A stretch of DNA of 64,000 nt, taken from assembly GCA_034359265.1 (NCBI GenBank), contig CP136890.1, forward strand, positions 89,367,501 to 89,431,500. Reading direction: 5' to 3'. Position numbers and translations under genes: made by a program. Shown here piece after piece: positions 10,950 through 23,267 of this stretch. Source of the stretch: Canna indica. Lineage: Eukaryota; Streptophyta; Magnoliopsida; Zingiberales; Cannaceae. Under the pieces are notes generated by a model. The model made no database searches. It was not told where the DNA came from and worked only from the letters and a program-made list of their open reading frames with translations. Position 1 is the stretch's first letter. Every line of letters starts with the position of its first letter.

Positions 10950-12484
10950 CTTCAAATGCATTAATGAATATGCTTGACGTTTACTCCAATATGGGCATTC
11001 AGCTGCACAAAGAAGGAGAGGTGAGAACAACATGCTTCAACTTTTCCCTTTTTAAGTTGTTAGTTCATATGTTGGGCTTGTGCCTATATTTTTAATATAT
11101 TATTATCAAGTAGTCCACTTGTTGACAAGTAATTAAAACTTTTAACTATATAAGTGTTATTGTCTTGTGCAAACAACAATGTTTGAAACTTAACTATTGT
11201 CTTGTGCTATTGAAACTTAACTATAATTAAAGTTCAATGTGAACAACAGTGTTTGAAAGAGTTTGCCTTTGTTCTGCTTTGGTTACCGGGCTTTAAAATT
11301 TCAATTCGTGGCTTTAAAAATATTATGAATTCTGTAAAAAGTATATGAAATTAGGATTGAGTTGCATGTTATCCAAGTATCCTTGATACTCCATTGGTGA
11401 TATATTTATTATTTATTTATTCTTGATTCAAGATTCAGCATTCAAGTGTTGTTTACCCTACTAGTTTAGATCAGAATTTTTTAAACTAGCTTTCTTTCTT
11501 CTTCTTTATTCACTTAACAATTATTTTTAACCGGGTGATATATATATTTCTTGACTTCTGAGTTAAGTTTTGAGTATTAATTATAGTTTAGAAACTACAA
11601 TTTCTTGACTTCTAAGTTCTAAGTGCAAGATCTTTAATTTAGTGGTAAACTAGATATATTAATTGTTAGGGACCCGAAGGGGCGACTAACTATGAGGTTT
11701 TGTGTAAGTACTTATTTATTAATTAGATATATTAATTTTTATGAGAACACTATTTGAATCTGTGGCCAAGATCAAAAATTTGTGATTGGCTACAGGGCTA
11801 ATGCTAGTGAAGCTGCTATTGTTTTGCTTCCATCAAACATTACCGTGTTTAACACTAGAATGTTACTCTAGGATGGAATGAAGTGCTTATGATTGTGGCC
11901 TAAACTTCTTAAACAATTCAATGTTTCATCTAGCCTTCTTTTAGATGCACCTAAATTTACTTAAATTGTTGTAGTGTGCATAAGAATGGCTAGGTTGTAT
12001 CCTTAAAATATAATTGAAAATATAATTATTTCATGCTCAATGGTGTATATACTCATTTTCATTCAATATGGTTGATGTTCTTTTATTGCAGAAGCAAATG
12101 AGCAAAGAAACAAACAAATGAAGTTAGATCAAGATTTTGCAAAATTCAATCCTGCTGCATCTATGAGAAACCAACTTGAGCAAGCTGTTAACCTTATTCT
12201 CATGCTGTCCTTGACTATTTATTGACATGCCTACATCGACCATTAATAGGAGGCTCGCACCATGTAAAGGAACACGCCAACTTATACCTGCAAACTACTC
12301 TTCGAAAAAACTTAACTGAATTTACTTGTGGAGTTATCTTCTCCCTCATCCTCTAGGTACAAAAGTGTTGAAGATTTGGGGACGCCACAAGCAATTGCCA
12401 GGAAAGTTCTCAAGCAATACTTAACTGAATTTATGACTACCAAACTAGGAGTTCGGCGTGAATCAAACATTTTATCAAGTTGAG
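10950..12484 (+). pseudogene. exon-like blocks of an unrecognised gene (captured)
   Basis: There are three stop-free blocks with plausible splice edges. Block 1 is about 10950-11021 (ASNALMNMLDVYSNMGIQL...KEGE, then GTGAGA). Block 2 is about 12091-12195 (NEQRNKQMKLDQDFAKFNP, AASMRNQLEQAVN), preceded by TTTATTGCAG. Block 3 is about 12359-12484 (YKSVEDLGTPQAIARKVLKQ..., ending SSILSS-like then TGA), preceded by CCTCTAG. The composition looks coding and the blocks are in order, but I do not recognise the protein. They may belong to one gene or to two. The spaces between them look like introns. Confidence 0.45.
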
Positions 12485-15004
12485 GTAAATTTTCTATTTC
12501 AAGGATTATGCTAAACAGTCAGTTGGGCTTCTCGTAAATGGATACCGTTGAGTACAAATATATAAGCTTCCGTTGCAAGGCTACCAACTATCTTATTCTC
12601 ATTCATTAGCTAGATCATTTAATTATTCAACTTCCTATTTTAAGGTGGTAGATTTGCGAATTTATATGATTAATATGAAAAGAAAATTGATTTTGGTATG
12701 ATCTGCTAAAATTTTCCTTTTCTATTTCCCTCAGTTCCACTCTTTCATGTTTATGAATATAGTGGAAGTATCTATCTTAAAATCATCCTTGGACTTGGGT
12801 GGCCAATTATTTCAACTACTTATGTTTTGGCTTAATAATTTTAAGTCCTAGATATCTAGTAAGTCAATGTCTAAGTAGCTTTATGTGGCCTACATTTTGA
12901 TGGATACCATTCCTTGTGAGATTACAAGGCCATTCCTTATAGCTACTCCAAACTGTTGGCTATCCATGAATCGAAGTGACTGCAGCAGGGGACACATTGC
13001 TCTCACTGAGCTCCCCAACTCTCTTTCATAATCTTAATTAGTTTTCTAATTCTTTTGTTCCCATGATTTTGTCTCCTAGTGCATGAAAAAAATAAAAAAT
13101 GTGCTTTTGGATATATGCATATATATAGGTCCAATAAACTTTTACCGGTGTTTCCATATATTAACTGGAACAAACTAAGTCCTACTTATAGGGATCTTAT
13201 ATTTGAATGTCTCTGAATATGTGTGTGTGTGTATATATATATAGATGTGTGTGTGTGTGATTCTTATGTGGAAACCTAATAGTTGCCTATGAATGAAGGT
13301 TACTATAATTTTGTTCAAATTCTCTTCAGTTTGATCTTCCCTCTCATAATAAGATGCTTTTTTATGTCATTGGCATCCATTGGTTGATTGGATAGTAGTT
13401 GAAAGGGTGCTGATTTTTTCAGTTTCAATTTTTGTCAAAGAATTCTCCCTCAAATCATTTCAAATATCTGCATATTGCAAGTGTTATTGCAGTTAGTTGT
13501 GTCATACTGTCATTTTATGTCTTGTATCTAGGCCTACATTATGTACACTAGTTAATAGTTATAAATCCTTTTGAGCAAACATAGTTGTCTTCTGCACTTT
13601 TGAATGTTTTACCAATTGATGAATGAAGGAAAAACTATTTGGCGTAGGGGAGTTTTAATTTTAGATGCATGTTAAAGTAATTACTATTGTTGACTCTAAA
13701 GTGCCATTAATATGTCCGCTTTGGTTGAAAACATTTCATGCATATACACGACAGAACTTGTTAACCATTTTTCTACTTCTAGATTAGTTCGAAATGTGGT
13801 TCTTAGACCTATAGGCCTTCTTGGTGTTGCAGAAAGGTTGTGTATGGAACTTGAAAAGTGAAGTTAAGCTTAGCTGCTGAGCTTGATAGTATGCCAGTAA
13901 ATTAGACTCCTCTCAATTAATATCAGTAAATAAGACTCCTCAAATTCCATATCTTGGCCGAGCTGCTTGATTCTATCCTCTCTGACCTAATATCTAAGTT
14001 ACAATACATGATCCAATAGTTCATCTTAAACTTAGTCATGGACTTCGTCTTAAAGGAGCTTTGGCCTAAGGTTCTACAATTTGCATCTTAAACTTATTCC
14101 TCAAGTTCTCATAACTTACTTATCATTGTATCTCTTGTTGATTGTATTTGTTGGTAGGCAATTATTAACCACACATTCAATCACATAGTTGATTCTGCTA
14201 ATAAGCTGTTCTCATAATCTGTTTCTGGAAAGCCTAATCAACATTTAAAATTTGAGCATGAAAGCATCATATTCAGCTGAAGGTAGCTAGTAGTTATTCC
14301 TCAGATCCAAGTAATAGGAAAAAACTAGAAAACAAGTATTGCATTGTTGTTCTAAGTTCTAACACCATTAATATATCATGACTATTCTTAAAATGCTCAA
14401 GTTTTTTTAATACTGTTAATATAAAGATTAAGGCCATTTACGAGAGTTTAGCATTACTAAAGACATTTTGTTGGTGCATTTGATAACCTTTTTTTTAGCT
14501 TGCAGATTGTCAAGTGTTCTCAATCGAAGTAAGAAAGACAAAGAATCTGGTGAAGTTGTACTCAGCAGTAGACAACCATATTTAGAACATGATTGAATAA
14601 GAATATTGAACATGACTAACATGTTTCCAGAACAAGATTTAAGAGGATTGAGTATGTCAACTACAAACATATTTAGATTGATCGAGAAACTAAGTTAAAA
14701 AATAAAAGTATAAAAGGAAAACATTTAGCATGCTGAGAATTCATTCTCAGCAAGTCAGCATGCTTCATTCTCAGCATGCTGCCATGCTGAACATTCAGCA
14801 TGCTGAGAATGAATATGATGCTGAGAATATGATCATGACTAACTATCATTTATGCAATAAGCTTTTAGCTATTTCCACTCATATGAGTTGCCTTTAACAA
14901 TTATCTTATGTTATCTTCCTTCTAATTCCAGCATCACTTGGGACTCATAATTAACTACAAGGTATGTATGCTAATGATCTGTCTTTATTGCTTAACCAAT
15001 ATTT
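12485..15004. other. AT-rich interior of the Pack-CACTA element, nothing recognised
   Basis: No coding block stands out. It holds a TG/TA microsatellite at about 13218-13260 and a cluster of palindromic GCATGCTGAGAAT-type motifs at about 14728-14825. It may include introns of captured genes. Confidence 0.5.
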
Positions 15005-15289
15005 CTAATACAACTTTCGAGTGCTTACTATGTCCAACTCAGACCATTTCAAATTTAGATAACTCCTTAATGTCCATTTCAAATTTAGCTTACTATTATA
15101 AGCTACTAGCAATATAATGTTGATAAAGGTGGGCCATTTGCTTAATGGCAACTCAGTTATCCAAGGTTCCTCTAGAATCCTAATTTTCTTGCCATTGCCA
15201 ATATAAATCTTAAAACCATCTCTAAGCTTGTTCATGCTTTCAGATTGATTTTCCTTTCCGCATCTATGTTGATCCACTTTTCTATGCAT
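15005..15289 (-). pseudogene. LINE ORF2 C-terminal fragment
   Basis: The reading frame contains KLRDGFKIYIGNGKKIRILE and EEPWITELPLSKW. Plant LINE reverse transcriptases carry a similar stretch (gly-asn-gly ... iw.dpWl) between the polymerase and the terminal zinc-binding or RNase H part. Only this short piece is present, antisense to the captured genes. It was probably inherited from an intron of a captured gene or inserted later. Confidence 0.5.
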
Positions 15290-16191
15290 ACCAACATTAT
15301 TATTTGGTTTTGATAGAGTAGTAAAATACTGCAGTTTGAGCGCTAATTGGTATATATTTCTTTAAAAATATTTATTTGCAATGAACATCTTACTGGAAGA
15401 TGGATGTCTGATAACCATCTACTTTGACAAAGGTGACCTCATGGATCATGAGATTTTGTGAAGAGATGGTTTCTTCAGAGACCCAACACATGGATGTCTC
15501 AGATTGTTGAGCTTAGTGAGTAGCAGTTACTTGTTGCACTATCTATTTTCTCATCCTTTTCTTCAAACAAAAGATCTGGCTAAACAAGGTCATGCTATCT
15601 TTATGATACACGGTATTAGTAAGCAGATTGAGTAGTTAACTAGTTGTTATAGAATGCAAGGATTCCGAATTTTCACATATGTTTGATGATATTGATTGAA
15701 CCTTAAGCCTCTTTCTTTTTTGGTTTTGCCTTTGTGGTCTGTTTACTATTATGGTCTGCTTACTGTTTGAGTAGTTCAATCTGAATTTTCACAGATTGAG
15801 TAGTTAACTAGTCATGCTATCTTTAAGGTCTGCTTACTGTTTCCTATTTTGCCTTTGTGATGTTAGTAACACATAATGTCTTCTTACCCTTTTCATATGA
15901 GTTTAATTTTTACTATTTCCTATTCTTTGTGAAAGTGATATCAAAACTAGCAAAGATAGTTCAGATGGTACTCAACCTCTACAGGACTAAACCGTCCTAC
16001 ATGTCCAAGCTCTTATCTCATCTTGTCTAGCTTGTTTCCTTTAGCATTTTGTTCTTCTTTATGTTTTTTTTTTTCTATTTAACTCAATTATTTGCATCCA
16101 ATAAATGATTGAAGAGGATTATAATCAATGACCTTAATGAGCTTCCTGACTATGTATGTTAAAGTTGCATATATTATGAATTTATATTCAG

Positions 16192-17429
16192 GTTCGTTTA
16201 GTCGATTCAGCTGCAGCAGCAGTGAAGGATCTACTTCCTGACTATGCCAGTAATGACCTCAGCAGCCTTTGCTCATGGGCAGATCGTGTCAAATTCCGCT
16301 ACCGGTGGTCCTCTGAGCTTCACTATATCAACACTCCTGATAATGCTTGCACTTACGAGTACAATACTGAGTTCCAAATTCAAGTTTGAATTTCAAATGA
16401 TCGTCATTTCAACTGACTGATTTTAATTAGTTTGATGCTTGTTTTGTAAGAGTTTATCTTCACATCTGTACATTGTTTTAGTCTAGTTCAATTTCCTGGT
16501 GGATCTCTGGTTCCTCCTGCTCACCTAAAATATGTTGGGTTCTCAACAGGGGACTGCAAGGATGATGAGGGGGAGAAAGGGAGGTGTGTCTCAGGTGCCA
16601 TCACAAATTATACCAATCAGCTTCTCACCTATGGAAGCTCTTCTAAATCCCAATGTAATGTATCATTGGAAGGAAAACAAACACTCTGTTTTAAATCTGC
16701 AGTTTAGGCTTGGATGATAGATTGCCTGATATATAGATGATTGCTAAGTGTATATATACTTGTCGTCCTGCAGATAATCTTACAGAAGCACTTCTTTTCC
16801 TTTCTCACTTCATGGGTGACATCCATCAGGTAGGCTTTACTTTCTAAGATCATTGCTTTTTGTGGTTTCAACTTTCAACTGATGAAGGATTGTTGGAATT
16901 TTTGCAGCCTCTACTTGTAGGTTTTACTTCAGATAAGGGAGGAAATACCATCGATGTCCATTGGTATAGAAGGAAAATAGTACTCCACCATGTATATTTG
17001 CTTCTTTAACAACAATGTCACTCCATTTGTGTGTTCAACAATCTCCTCAAACTCCATTTTTTAATATATCCACACACACATCCATGTAGGTCTTGGATAA
17101 CAGCATTATTGAGACAGAAGAAAAAGATTTTTATGACACTGAGGTGGAAGAGTTTGCTGATGCACTGAAAAAAAACATAACTGTATGATTGATTCAGTGA
17201 CATCAATAATCAGAGTGTTCCCAAATGGGAGAAATGCAGCAATGCATCACAGGTCACTTGCCCAAACATGTAAGTTATCCCTTCTATAAGAAACCGACAG
17301 AAGCAATACAACACCATAAACCACCTTGATACTAAGTGTCTCCAAAATTTCACAGATATGCATCTGAAAGCATCAAGGCAGCATGTGATTGGGCATACAA
17401 GGATGTTGAAGAGGATTCAGTGTTGGAAG
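16192..17429 (+). pseudogene. S1/P1 (bifunctional) nuclease fragment, six exon blocks (captured)
   Basis: Zinc-dependent single-strand nuclease family. Blocks: 16192-16376 (AAAAVKDLLPDYASNDLSSL, CSWAD, ELHYINTPD), 16550-16654 (DCKDDEGEKGRCVSGAITNY), 16774-16829 (NLTEALLFLSHFMGDIHQ), 16908-16991 (PLLVGFTSDKGGNTIDVHWY), 17100-17269 (VLDNSIIETEEKDFYDTEVE) and 17356-17429 (YASESIKAACDWAYKDVEED). Introns are retained, so capture was from DNA. First and last exons are absent. Lesions are PLL where the family has PLH (a zinc ligand), HHVL for HHVW, a donor changed to CTGAGT at 16377, and a frameshift after NIT at 17182. Confidence 0.88.
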
Positions 17430-17989
17430 GTTAGTGAAAAAACATACTTTTAGCTATATATATATATTCATGGTCTTCATGAATAGACTTCAATGACAAT
17501 GGCATACTTTTAGCTATATATATATTCATGTACCACACGATATTTGCATGACTTTTCTCATATTCTTTCCAATTTTTTATTGTTGCAGTTAGTATACTTG
17601 TATTGATTACATAGTTGAGCATTTATAGTTAAATAGTGCTAGAAGCATAGTTAGATAATTTAGTTACAAACTTGGTATTCCTCATTTCATTGCCTCATTG
17701 TTTCTTTTGTTTTTACATGCAGGTAAAAAGGATCAAGTGCAAGAATCAGCTCATTGGAAAAAATTATCTTATGTATTTTTGAAACTTTGAAACAATGTAA
17801 ATATTTGACTAGCACAATGTATTTCGAAATTACTTGTATACAATGATTTCTTATGTGTGTGGATTTCAATGATGTGTGATTTCAAAAATTATTTTTAAGA
17901 TTTCATGTGAATTATCAAATTATCTTATATGTAATTTCATGATTTGAGGATTGATTCAGGTACACAATAATGAGCAATTGGTAGATTAT
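17430..17989. other. AT-rich spacer inside the Pack-CACTA element
   Basis: Contains a direct repeat of about 25 bases (CATACTTTTAGCTATATATA plus ATTCATG) near 17446 and 17501. The terminal nuclease exon expected here was not found. Confidence 0.5.
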
Positions 17990-18412
17990 GTTGATAATTT
18001 TAACGGATATACTAACAAAAATTATTTGTTGGTAATACCAACGCTAGCAGACATTGTTGGTATTACCGACAGATATGTATTCGTTGGTATTACCGACGGA
18101 TATTTATCTGTTGGTAATACCGACATATATTTATCCGTTGGTAATACCAACAGATATTTATCCATCGGTATTACCAACGGATAAATATCTATCAGTATTA
18201 CCAATGGATATATGTATCCATCGGTATTACCAACAAAAGAAAATATCTGTCGGTATTACCAACAGATTAATTAAAATCCGTCGGTATTACCGAGGAACCT
18301 TTTACCGATGGATTTTACCGACAGATACTCTGTCGGTAACAATATTACTGACAGATTTTTGGGTATTACCGACGGATTTGGTCCGTTGGTGATACCCTGT
18401 TTTCTTGTAGTG
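17990..18412. repeat. subterminal repeat array of the Pack-CACTA element
   Basis: About twenty copies of TCCGTTGGTAATACC and its complement in alternating orientation, giving long self-complementary stretches. They match the left subterminal region (9545-9625) and the small element at 3923-4191. Confidence 0.88.
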
Positions 18413-19084
18413 ACAACTGTATTAAGCTGAAACAACCTCTATCAAGTATGCATTCAGATAAAAACCGACTTTGTCCATTTTCAACTATATCCACAAGTAT
18501 GCATTTAATAATGCATTAATCTGAAACAACTTCTATCAACTATATCCACAAGTATGCATTTAATAATACAAGATCTTATAGTCTTAACTCTTAAAATACA
18601 GGAGGTAGAATTTACCTACAGGAAGAACTATTTTCTTGGGAAGTACAACTTTGCCCATTTTGCCAATTTGGTACAACCAAACATGGGGAAAAACTCTACT
18701 TATTAGGAAGTTGTACTAAAATGTACATAACTTCCCACCAACCAAATGACCCTCAATAGTTGCCAATACCGTGATTAGGTTTCCAAAACATTCTAAGTTT
18801 CTAATCGAGGAAAAGAGCATTGAAGTTCAATGTCCATGTTAGAAGTTTTATAGTAAAGATTAACACCTATTTTTAAATGTAGGTATCCAACCATATTATT
18901 GGCATTAAAAAGAAAACAATTTAATCCATATTAAATGTTTAAGAGCCGACTTGGCAAGACATGGGCCAAGTTATTAGCCATGAATGGATGTCACCGTCGA
19001 TCATATGAATAAGTCATTAACCATGGCTGGAAGCGACCGTCGCTTATTAATTAATGCCACGAACGCAACCCACAAATATTAAAA
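18413..19084. other. intervening AT-rich sequence, no gene seen
   Basis: Repeats of CTATATCCACAAGTATGCA occur here (18487, 18545) and left of the Pack-CACTA element (9300), so the pre-insertion sequence was itself repetitive. Nothing else is recognised. Confidence 0.5.
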
Positions 19085-19674
19085 CACTCTTCATCGACGG
19101 CTCTCACGTACGAGCCGTCAGTGAAAATATTTTTTATTTGCGTTCGCGCCCGACCCTTCCTCTTTCTTCTCTGCTCATCGCTGTCGCCTGTTACCGCCGC
19201 CGTCCATCGCTGCCTGTTGTCGACCGTCGCTGCCTGTTGCCGCCACCGTTAGTCACCGCCGGTGACCCTCCCTTCCGGAATGCATCTCCTCCTCCCCTCT
19301 CGCCTGTTTAATACCGCCGCCCTCTCCGCGTCGGCATCGACCGGCCGGCCCTCTTCACGCCGACGTCTAAACGTCGGCGCCATGATTTGGGGCCGATTAC
19401 CATCGGCTCCAATGGAGACAGTAGCCGGCATCACTGCCGGCTACTGTTGGTGCTTGATCGAGTAGGGTTAATTAAACCCTAATCAATTACTTGATTAGGG
19501 TTTAATTAAATCATATATATTTTTTAATTTTTTATTGTTAATTATTAGAAATTAATTGTTAATTAGGTAATTAGTTTGGTTAATATTAATTAATGATTAA
19601 TGTTGATTAAGGTTTAATTATTTTTAGGTTAATTAATGAAATTAGTTTAATATTAATTAATTAGTATTAATGGA

Positions 19675-19835
19675 ATCGTCCATTGAGGACTCGCGCCGGA
19701 ATCGTCCACTGTGGACTTGCAGCCAAATCATCCACTTTGGACTCGCGGTCAAATCGTCCATAGTGGACTCGCGCCGGAATCGTCCACAATGGATGGACTC
19801 GTGCCGGAATCGTCCACTATGGACTCGCACCGGCA
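19675..19835. repeat. degenerate 26-bp repeats, element 5
   Basis: About six diverged copies of GGACTCGCGCCGGAATCGTC plus six bases, corresponding to the array at 50733-51050. Confidence 0.75.
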
Positions 19836-20020
19836 TCCATAAATTTAGAAAAAAATCAAGACGAGTTGATACGTTTCACGTACGCATCGACGAGTCAAGT
19901 TTTAATTTTGCAAAACCTTAGATCCGTTCGGGGGTTGTATGTTCGTGTAAACGAAGTTAATGATCTTTTATACGACGTACAACCGTTGAATTGTCCCTAA
20001 TTGGATAATTTGGGAACATA

Positions 20021-20214
20021 GTTATTTATATTGCACTTAGTTTATTTTTTTAGTCATTATTCATTTTTAAATTTTGGTTTCTATATCCCTTGTTCTCTGA
20101 TACGCGCCTAGATGATATGCGTATTCAGAGAATTATAGGGAGATGCTGCCAAAATTTAGAATGAAGTTAATGACTAAAAGAAATACTAAGTGCAATATGA
20201 ATAACATGAATCCC
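20021..20214. other. long inverted repeat (hairpin) before TNP2, element 5
   Basis: Left arm includes TATATTGCACTTAG and GTTCTCTGATACGC. Right arm includes the complements GCGTATTCAGAGAA and CTAAGTGCAATATG. Compared with the hairpin at 51244-51455, several paired positions have changed on both arms. Confidence 0.85.
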
Positions 20215-20253
20215 GAATGGAATAGGATCATCCCACCTAAAGACATTAGATAA

Positions 20254-20995
20254 CCAGCACAGAACACAGAGGCGAAATAGATAACCAAATATTTGAGTTT
20301 GCTAGCGGACCAACACGACTTGTACAATGTTATAATAGTTATTTTGTTAATGGGTATAAATTTTACACACTTGAATATTCATCTACAAAAAAGACTATGA
20401 ATGTCGGGGTCTGCGTCAAAGGGACAACGTATGCTAAATGTGATGTTGACTTTTACGGACCAGTGTAAGAAGTCATAGAATTGTAATTTTTTGGATGTAA
20501 ATCAGTTGTCCTTTTTAAATGTCATTGGTTCGATACAAGCGATAGGGGCATGAGAGTTATCCAAAGTATAAACAGCTGGTCGAGGTCAATTACAAATCAA
20601 AATTGGCTTCAAATGAGCCATTTATATTGACATCTTAAGCTGAACAAGTATATTATATGCAGTATCCATCTCGAAAGAAAGTTAGGGCAGATTGGCATGT
20701 AGTCTATAAGACTAAAGCCAGAGGAAAAATTAACCCGATAGTTGGAGATAATGAGCTAGCAGATGACTTCTATCAAGAAGAATATCCTTCCGAAGTGGAA
20801 CGAGTTAGTCCAATACTCGAGGATAATGACACAGAGTTAGTTCAATTGGAAATATAATATGTTGATGACGACGATAATGAAGTTGAGGAAGGACAGAATG
20901 ATGATGAGAGAGACGAAGAAGAATTTTAAGATTTTGATACAGAAGAACAAAAAGAAGAGTATTACACAGATCATGATAATAACGATGATGAATAA
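20254..20995 (+). pseudogene. TNP2 C-terminal remnant, element 5
   Basis: After the usual 5' leader (ACCTAAAGACATTA) the sequence jumps to the DUF4216-like part: NGYKFYTLEYSSTKKTMNVG, HWFDTSDRGM, YPSRKKVRADWHVVYKTKA and the acidic tail. The N-terminal and catalytic parts are deleted. In-frame stops follow FYGPV and VIEL. Confidence 0.85.
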
Positions 20996-21082
20996 TTGTA
21001 AATGTGAAGTATAATATTCAATTATTAAATATATCTATTAATGCATTATATATAATCTAATTATATTAAATTTTTACAGCTA

Positions 21083-23008
21083 TGGTTCGAGATATCAGTT
21101 CCCGAGGAGGCATTCCTCGTAGAACCCCTCGACAATTTCCACCTATTGGTGAAATGGCCACACTAGAGGGGGGATGAATAGTGTGTTAGCAACACAAATA
21201 CTTAGCTCCAACACAATGAATCCTAGCTCCTCTTGATGCCTTGATGATGAATCAAATCAAGCTTGAAGACAAACTCAAGGAATGAGAGATCAAACTAGGA
21301 TTTCTCCGAGGAATGTCTCAATGAAAGATTGGAAATGATCAAGGATGGCTCAATGAAGTGTAGGAGTGATCAAAAATATCAAAGGAAGGCTTAGGCATAG
21401 GTATTTATAGAGCCAAGAAGAAGGCTTGGGTGAAGCTCCACTCAACGGCACGAAAACTAGCCTTCCACCCATTTGGATTACCCACCACCATCCCCCCACC
21501 TCCGGCCACCATCCCCCCACCTGATCCGTCCATCGTTCCCTCACCTGATCTGGCCACCATCCCCTCACCTTCAGCTACCATCCCTCTGCCACCCTCTGCA
21601 GATCCAGGACCGTCGTCTTCCAGACATAGGTCACGAAGGCCTAACAGAATTCTCCCTCCACCACTTAAGGAAGAACTGCGCAGACCAGTTAGTGTGCGCA
21701 GAAGACGGTAAGTATATGCATCAATTATTTCTTATAATTTATTTATTTAAAAATATCATATTATGAATTTATATTTTGTGCAGATTTGAGCAGGAGGACG
21801 TCCCTCGCATGATAGCGGGGATGATCCGAAAATTTATGCACGAGACGTAGCCTACATGGTCTCACGTGCCCCGTGAGCATATGGATTTATTGTGGCAAGA
21901 GTTCACGGTAAGTATATTTATTAAATTAATGTTAATGTTAAATATTCATTGGTAATAATAATTTTTTTTGCAAGCTCATTATACATGGCCGGAGGACCAG
22001 ACCATTTTTGTTGAGGCTGCATGGGAGCATGTTGTTCGCGCTCGCTATAATAGGCTGCTTCAGCAGGCCCGTCAAACCGTGATGAGATGGCCGAGAGCCA
22101 CACAGGTAGGGCAGACTCGGGGACACCCCCTCGAGTGGATTCCTGGCCCTGTGTGGGACCAGCTCGTTGAGCGGTGGGACACACCTGAGTGGCAGGAGGT
22201 CTCCCGGACTGTGTCAAAAAACTGCATGTCTGGGGGGATGACACGGGCGCGCGCCATACTGGTGGCTCAATTTCTTTTGCGGTTCATGAGCGTCGTATGA
22301 TATGTATAATTTATTATTTTTAATTAAATTATATATTGTGTATAATGATATTAGTGTATTTGTTTTCTAATGTAAGACGCGAGTGGCGGAGGATGGCACC
22401 GTCCAACGCCCGTCGATGATGGAGGTGTTTGGGCGCACCCACCGTTGTCGACTAGGAGCGGGGGACTACGTTGATAGCAGAGCCTCGTATATAATGGTAA
22501 GTATTTATATATGTCTATTTGATTTATACAATTTTTATTTATAGTTTATATATATTTAAAATATAAACATGTGTAGGAAACTTATACGAGGACTGTGATC
22601 GAGCGTGGAGGCACACTGGAGGAGTTCGACGCAGGAGCTTGGGTGGAGGCCGTAGGTGGCTGGGAGAACGGCCGTGTTTATGGCTTTGTAGACAGTGGCC
22701 ATGCACGCGCCATGCTCGGGCCACTTGGGGCACCGATCCCTCCGGCTATGGGTGAGCTGCCCTCGACATCCTGAGCGCAGGACCAAAGCCGGATAGCGGC
22801 CATGGAGTCGGTGCTCACCCAATAGATACAGGCGATGGAGGAGCAGAGGCAGACGATGGAGGATCAGAGGCTGGCGATGAAGGAGCAGAGGCTAGAGATG
22901 CAAGAGCATAGACGGACAAATGACGAGTTGAGACAGACGATCCAGAACATGCATGCACTCCTCACTCAGATTGCATCTCACTCTGGCCTTCTACCGATGA
23001 TGTCGTAG
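21083..23008 (+). pseudogene. CACTA accessory protein (Transposase_24-like), element 5
   Basis: Exon blocks: 21083-21156 (MVRDISSRGGIPRRTPRQF), 21470-21708 (proline-rich PPPATIPPPDPSI), 21784-21908, 21974-22299, 22379-22498 and 22577-23008. Lesions are TGG to TAG in exon 2 (about 21848), a GC gain in GGGCGCGCGCC near 22250 that shifts the frame, and TGA and TAG in the last exon. The C-terminus is a coiled coil with repeated EQRQTMEDQRLAMKEQRLEM-type heptads, longer than in element 4. A foreign insertion of about 300 bases starts near 21157. Confidence 0.75.
21157..21470. mobile_element. insertion inside the element 5 accessory gene
   Basis: It begins CACTAGAGGGGGGATGAATAG and contains a TATA-like GGTATTTATAGAGCC. 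The first phrase is common in plant LTR elements, so this may be an LTR fragment. No terminal repeats or TSD could be fixed. Confidence 0.4.
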
Positions 23009-23267
23009 CCGTCGTCCTTCTCGACCCAGTTGATGTCGACTCCACCGCCTCCACCACAACCACGAGATTTTGATTTATTGTATTTTGTTTATATTTTGAT
23101 ACTTGGTTGTATATATATATATATATATATATGACATTTTGAACATTATTTGCCTCCGGTTTGAGGCTTAGATTGATGATGTTTATGTAAAACTTGTATG
23201 TTTAGTTTCAAATGCATGTGTATGATGTTTTCTAATTGTAATATGTGATTGAAAATAGATTGTAATA

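Larger units (their letters stand above)
9518..18412 (+). mobile_element. Pack-CACTA element, 8.9 kb, carrying host gene fragments
   Basis: The left end is CACTACAAGAAATCAGACTA. The right end is the complement of CACTACAAGAAAACAGGGTA. Both are followed inward by ATCACCAACGG repeats. Three-base TSDs match: ACA at 9515-9517 and ACA at 18413-18415. No TNP2 or accessory gene is present. Inside, all in plus orientation, are parts of a trehalose-6-phosphate phosphatase gene, exon-like blocks of an unknown gene, and six exon blocks of an S1/P1 nuclease gene, with introns. A short LINE fragment lies antisense. It is non-autonomous and would need transposase from a related CACTA element. Confidence 0.9.
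19085..23266 (+). mobile_element. CACTA element 5, old and diverged (boundaries approximate)
   Basis: Same order of parts as element 4: GC-rich leader starting with GCGCCCGACCCTTCC (19145), degenerate 26-bp repeats, long hairpin, TNP2 remnant, accessory gene. Intact CACTA ends are not visible. The left edge may be near CACTCTTCATCGACGGC at 19085. The right edge meets the 23268 paralogous segment. Much of TNP2 is deleted, and an unrelated insertion splits the accessory gene. Confidence 0.75.

Noticed and set aside
18022..18392. Open frames with repeated VLPTDKYLS-type peptides
   Set aside because: They are subterminal repeats of the Pack-CACTA element, open on both strands.
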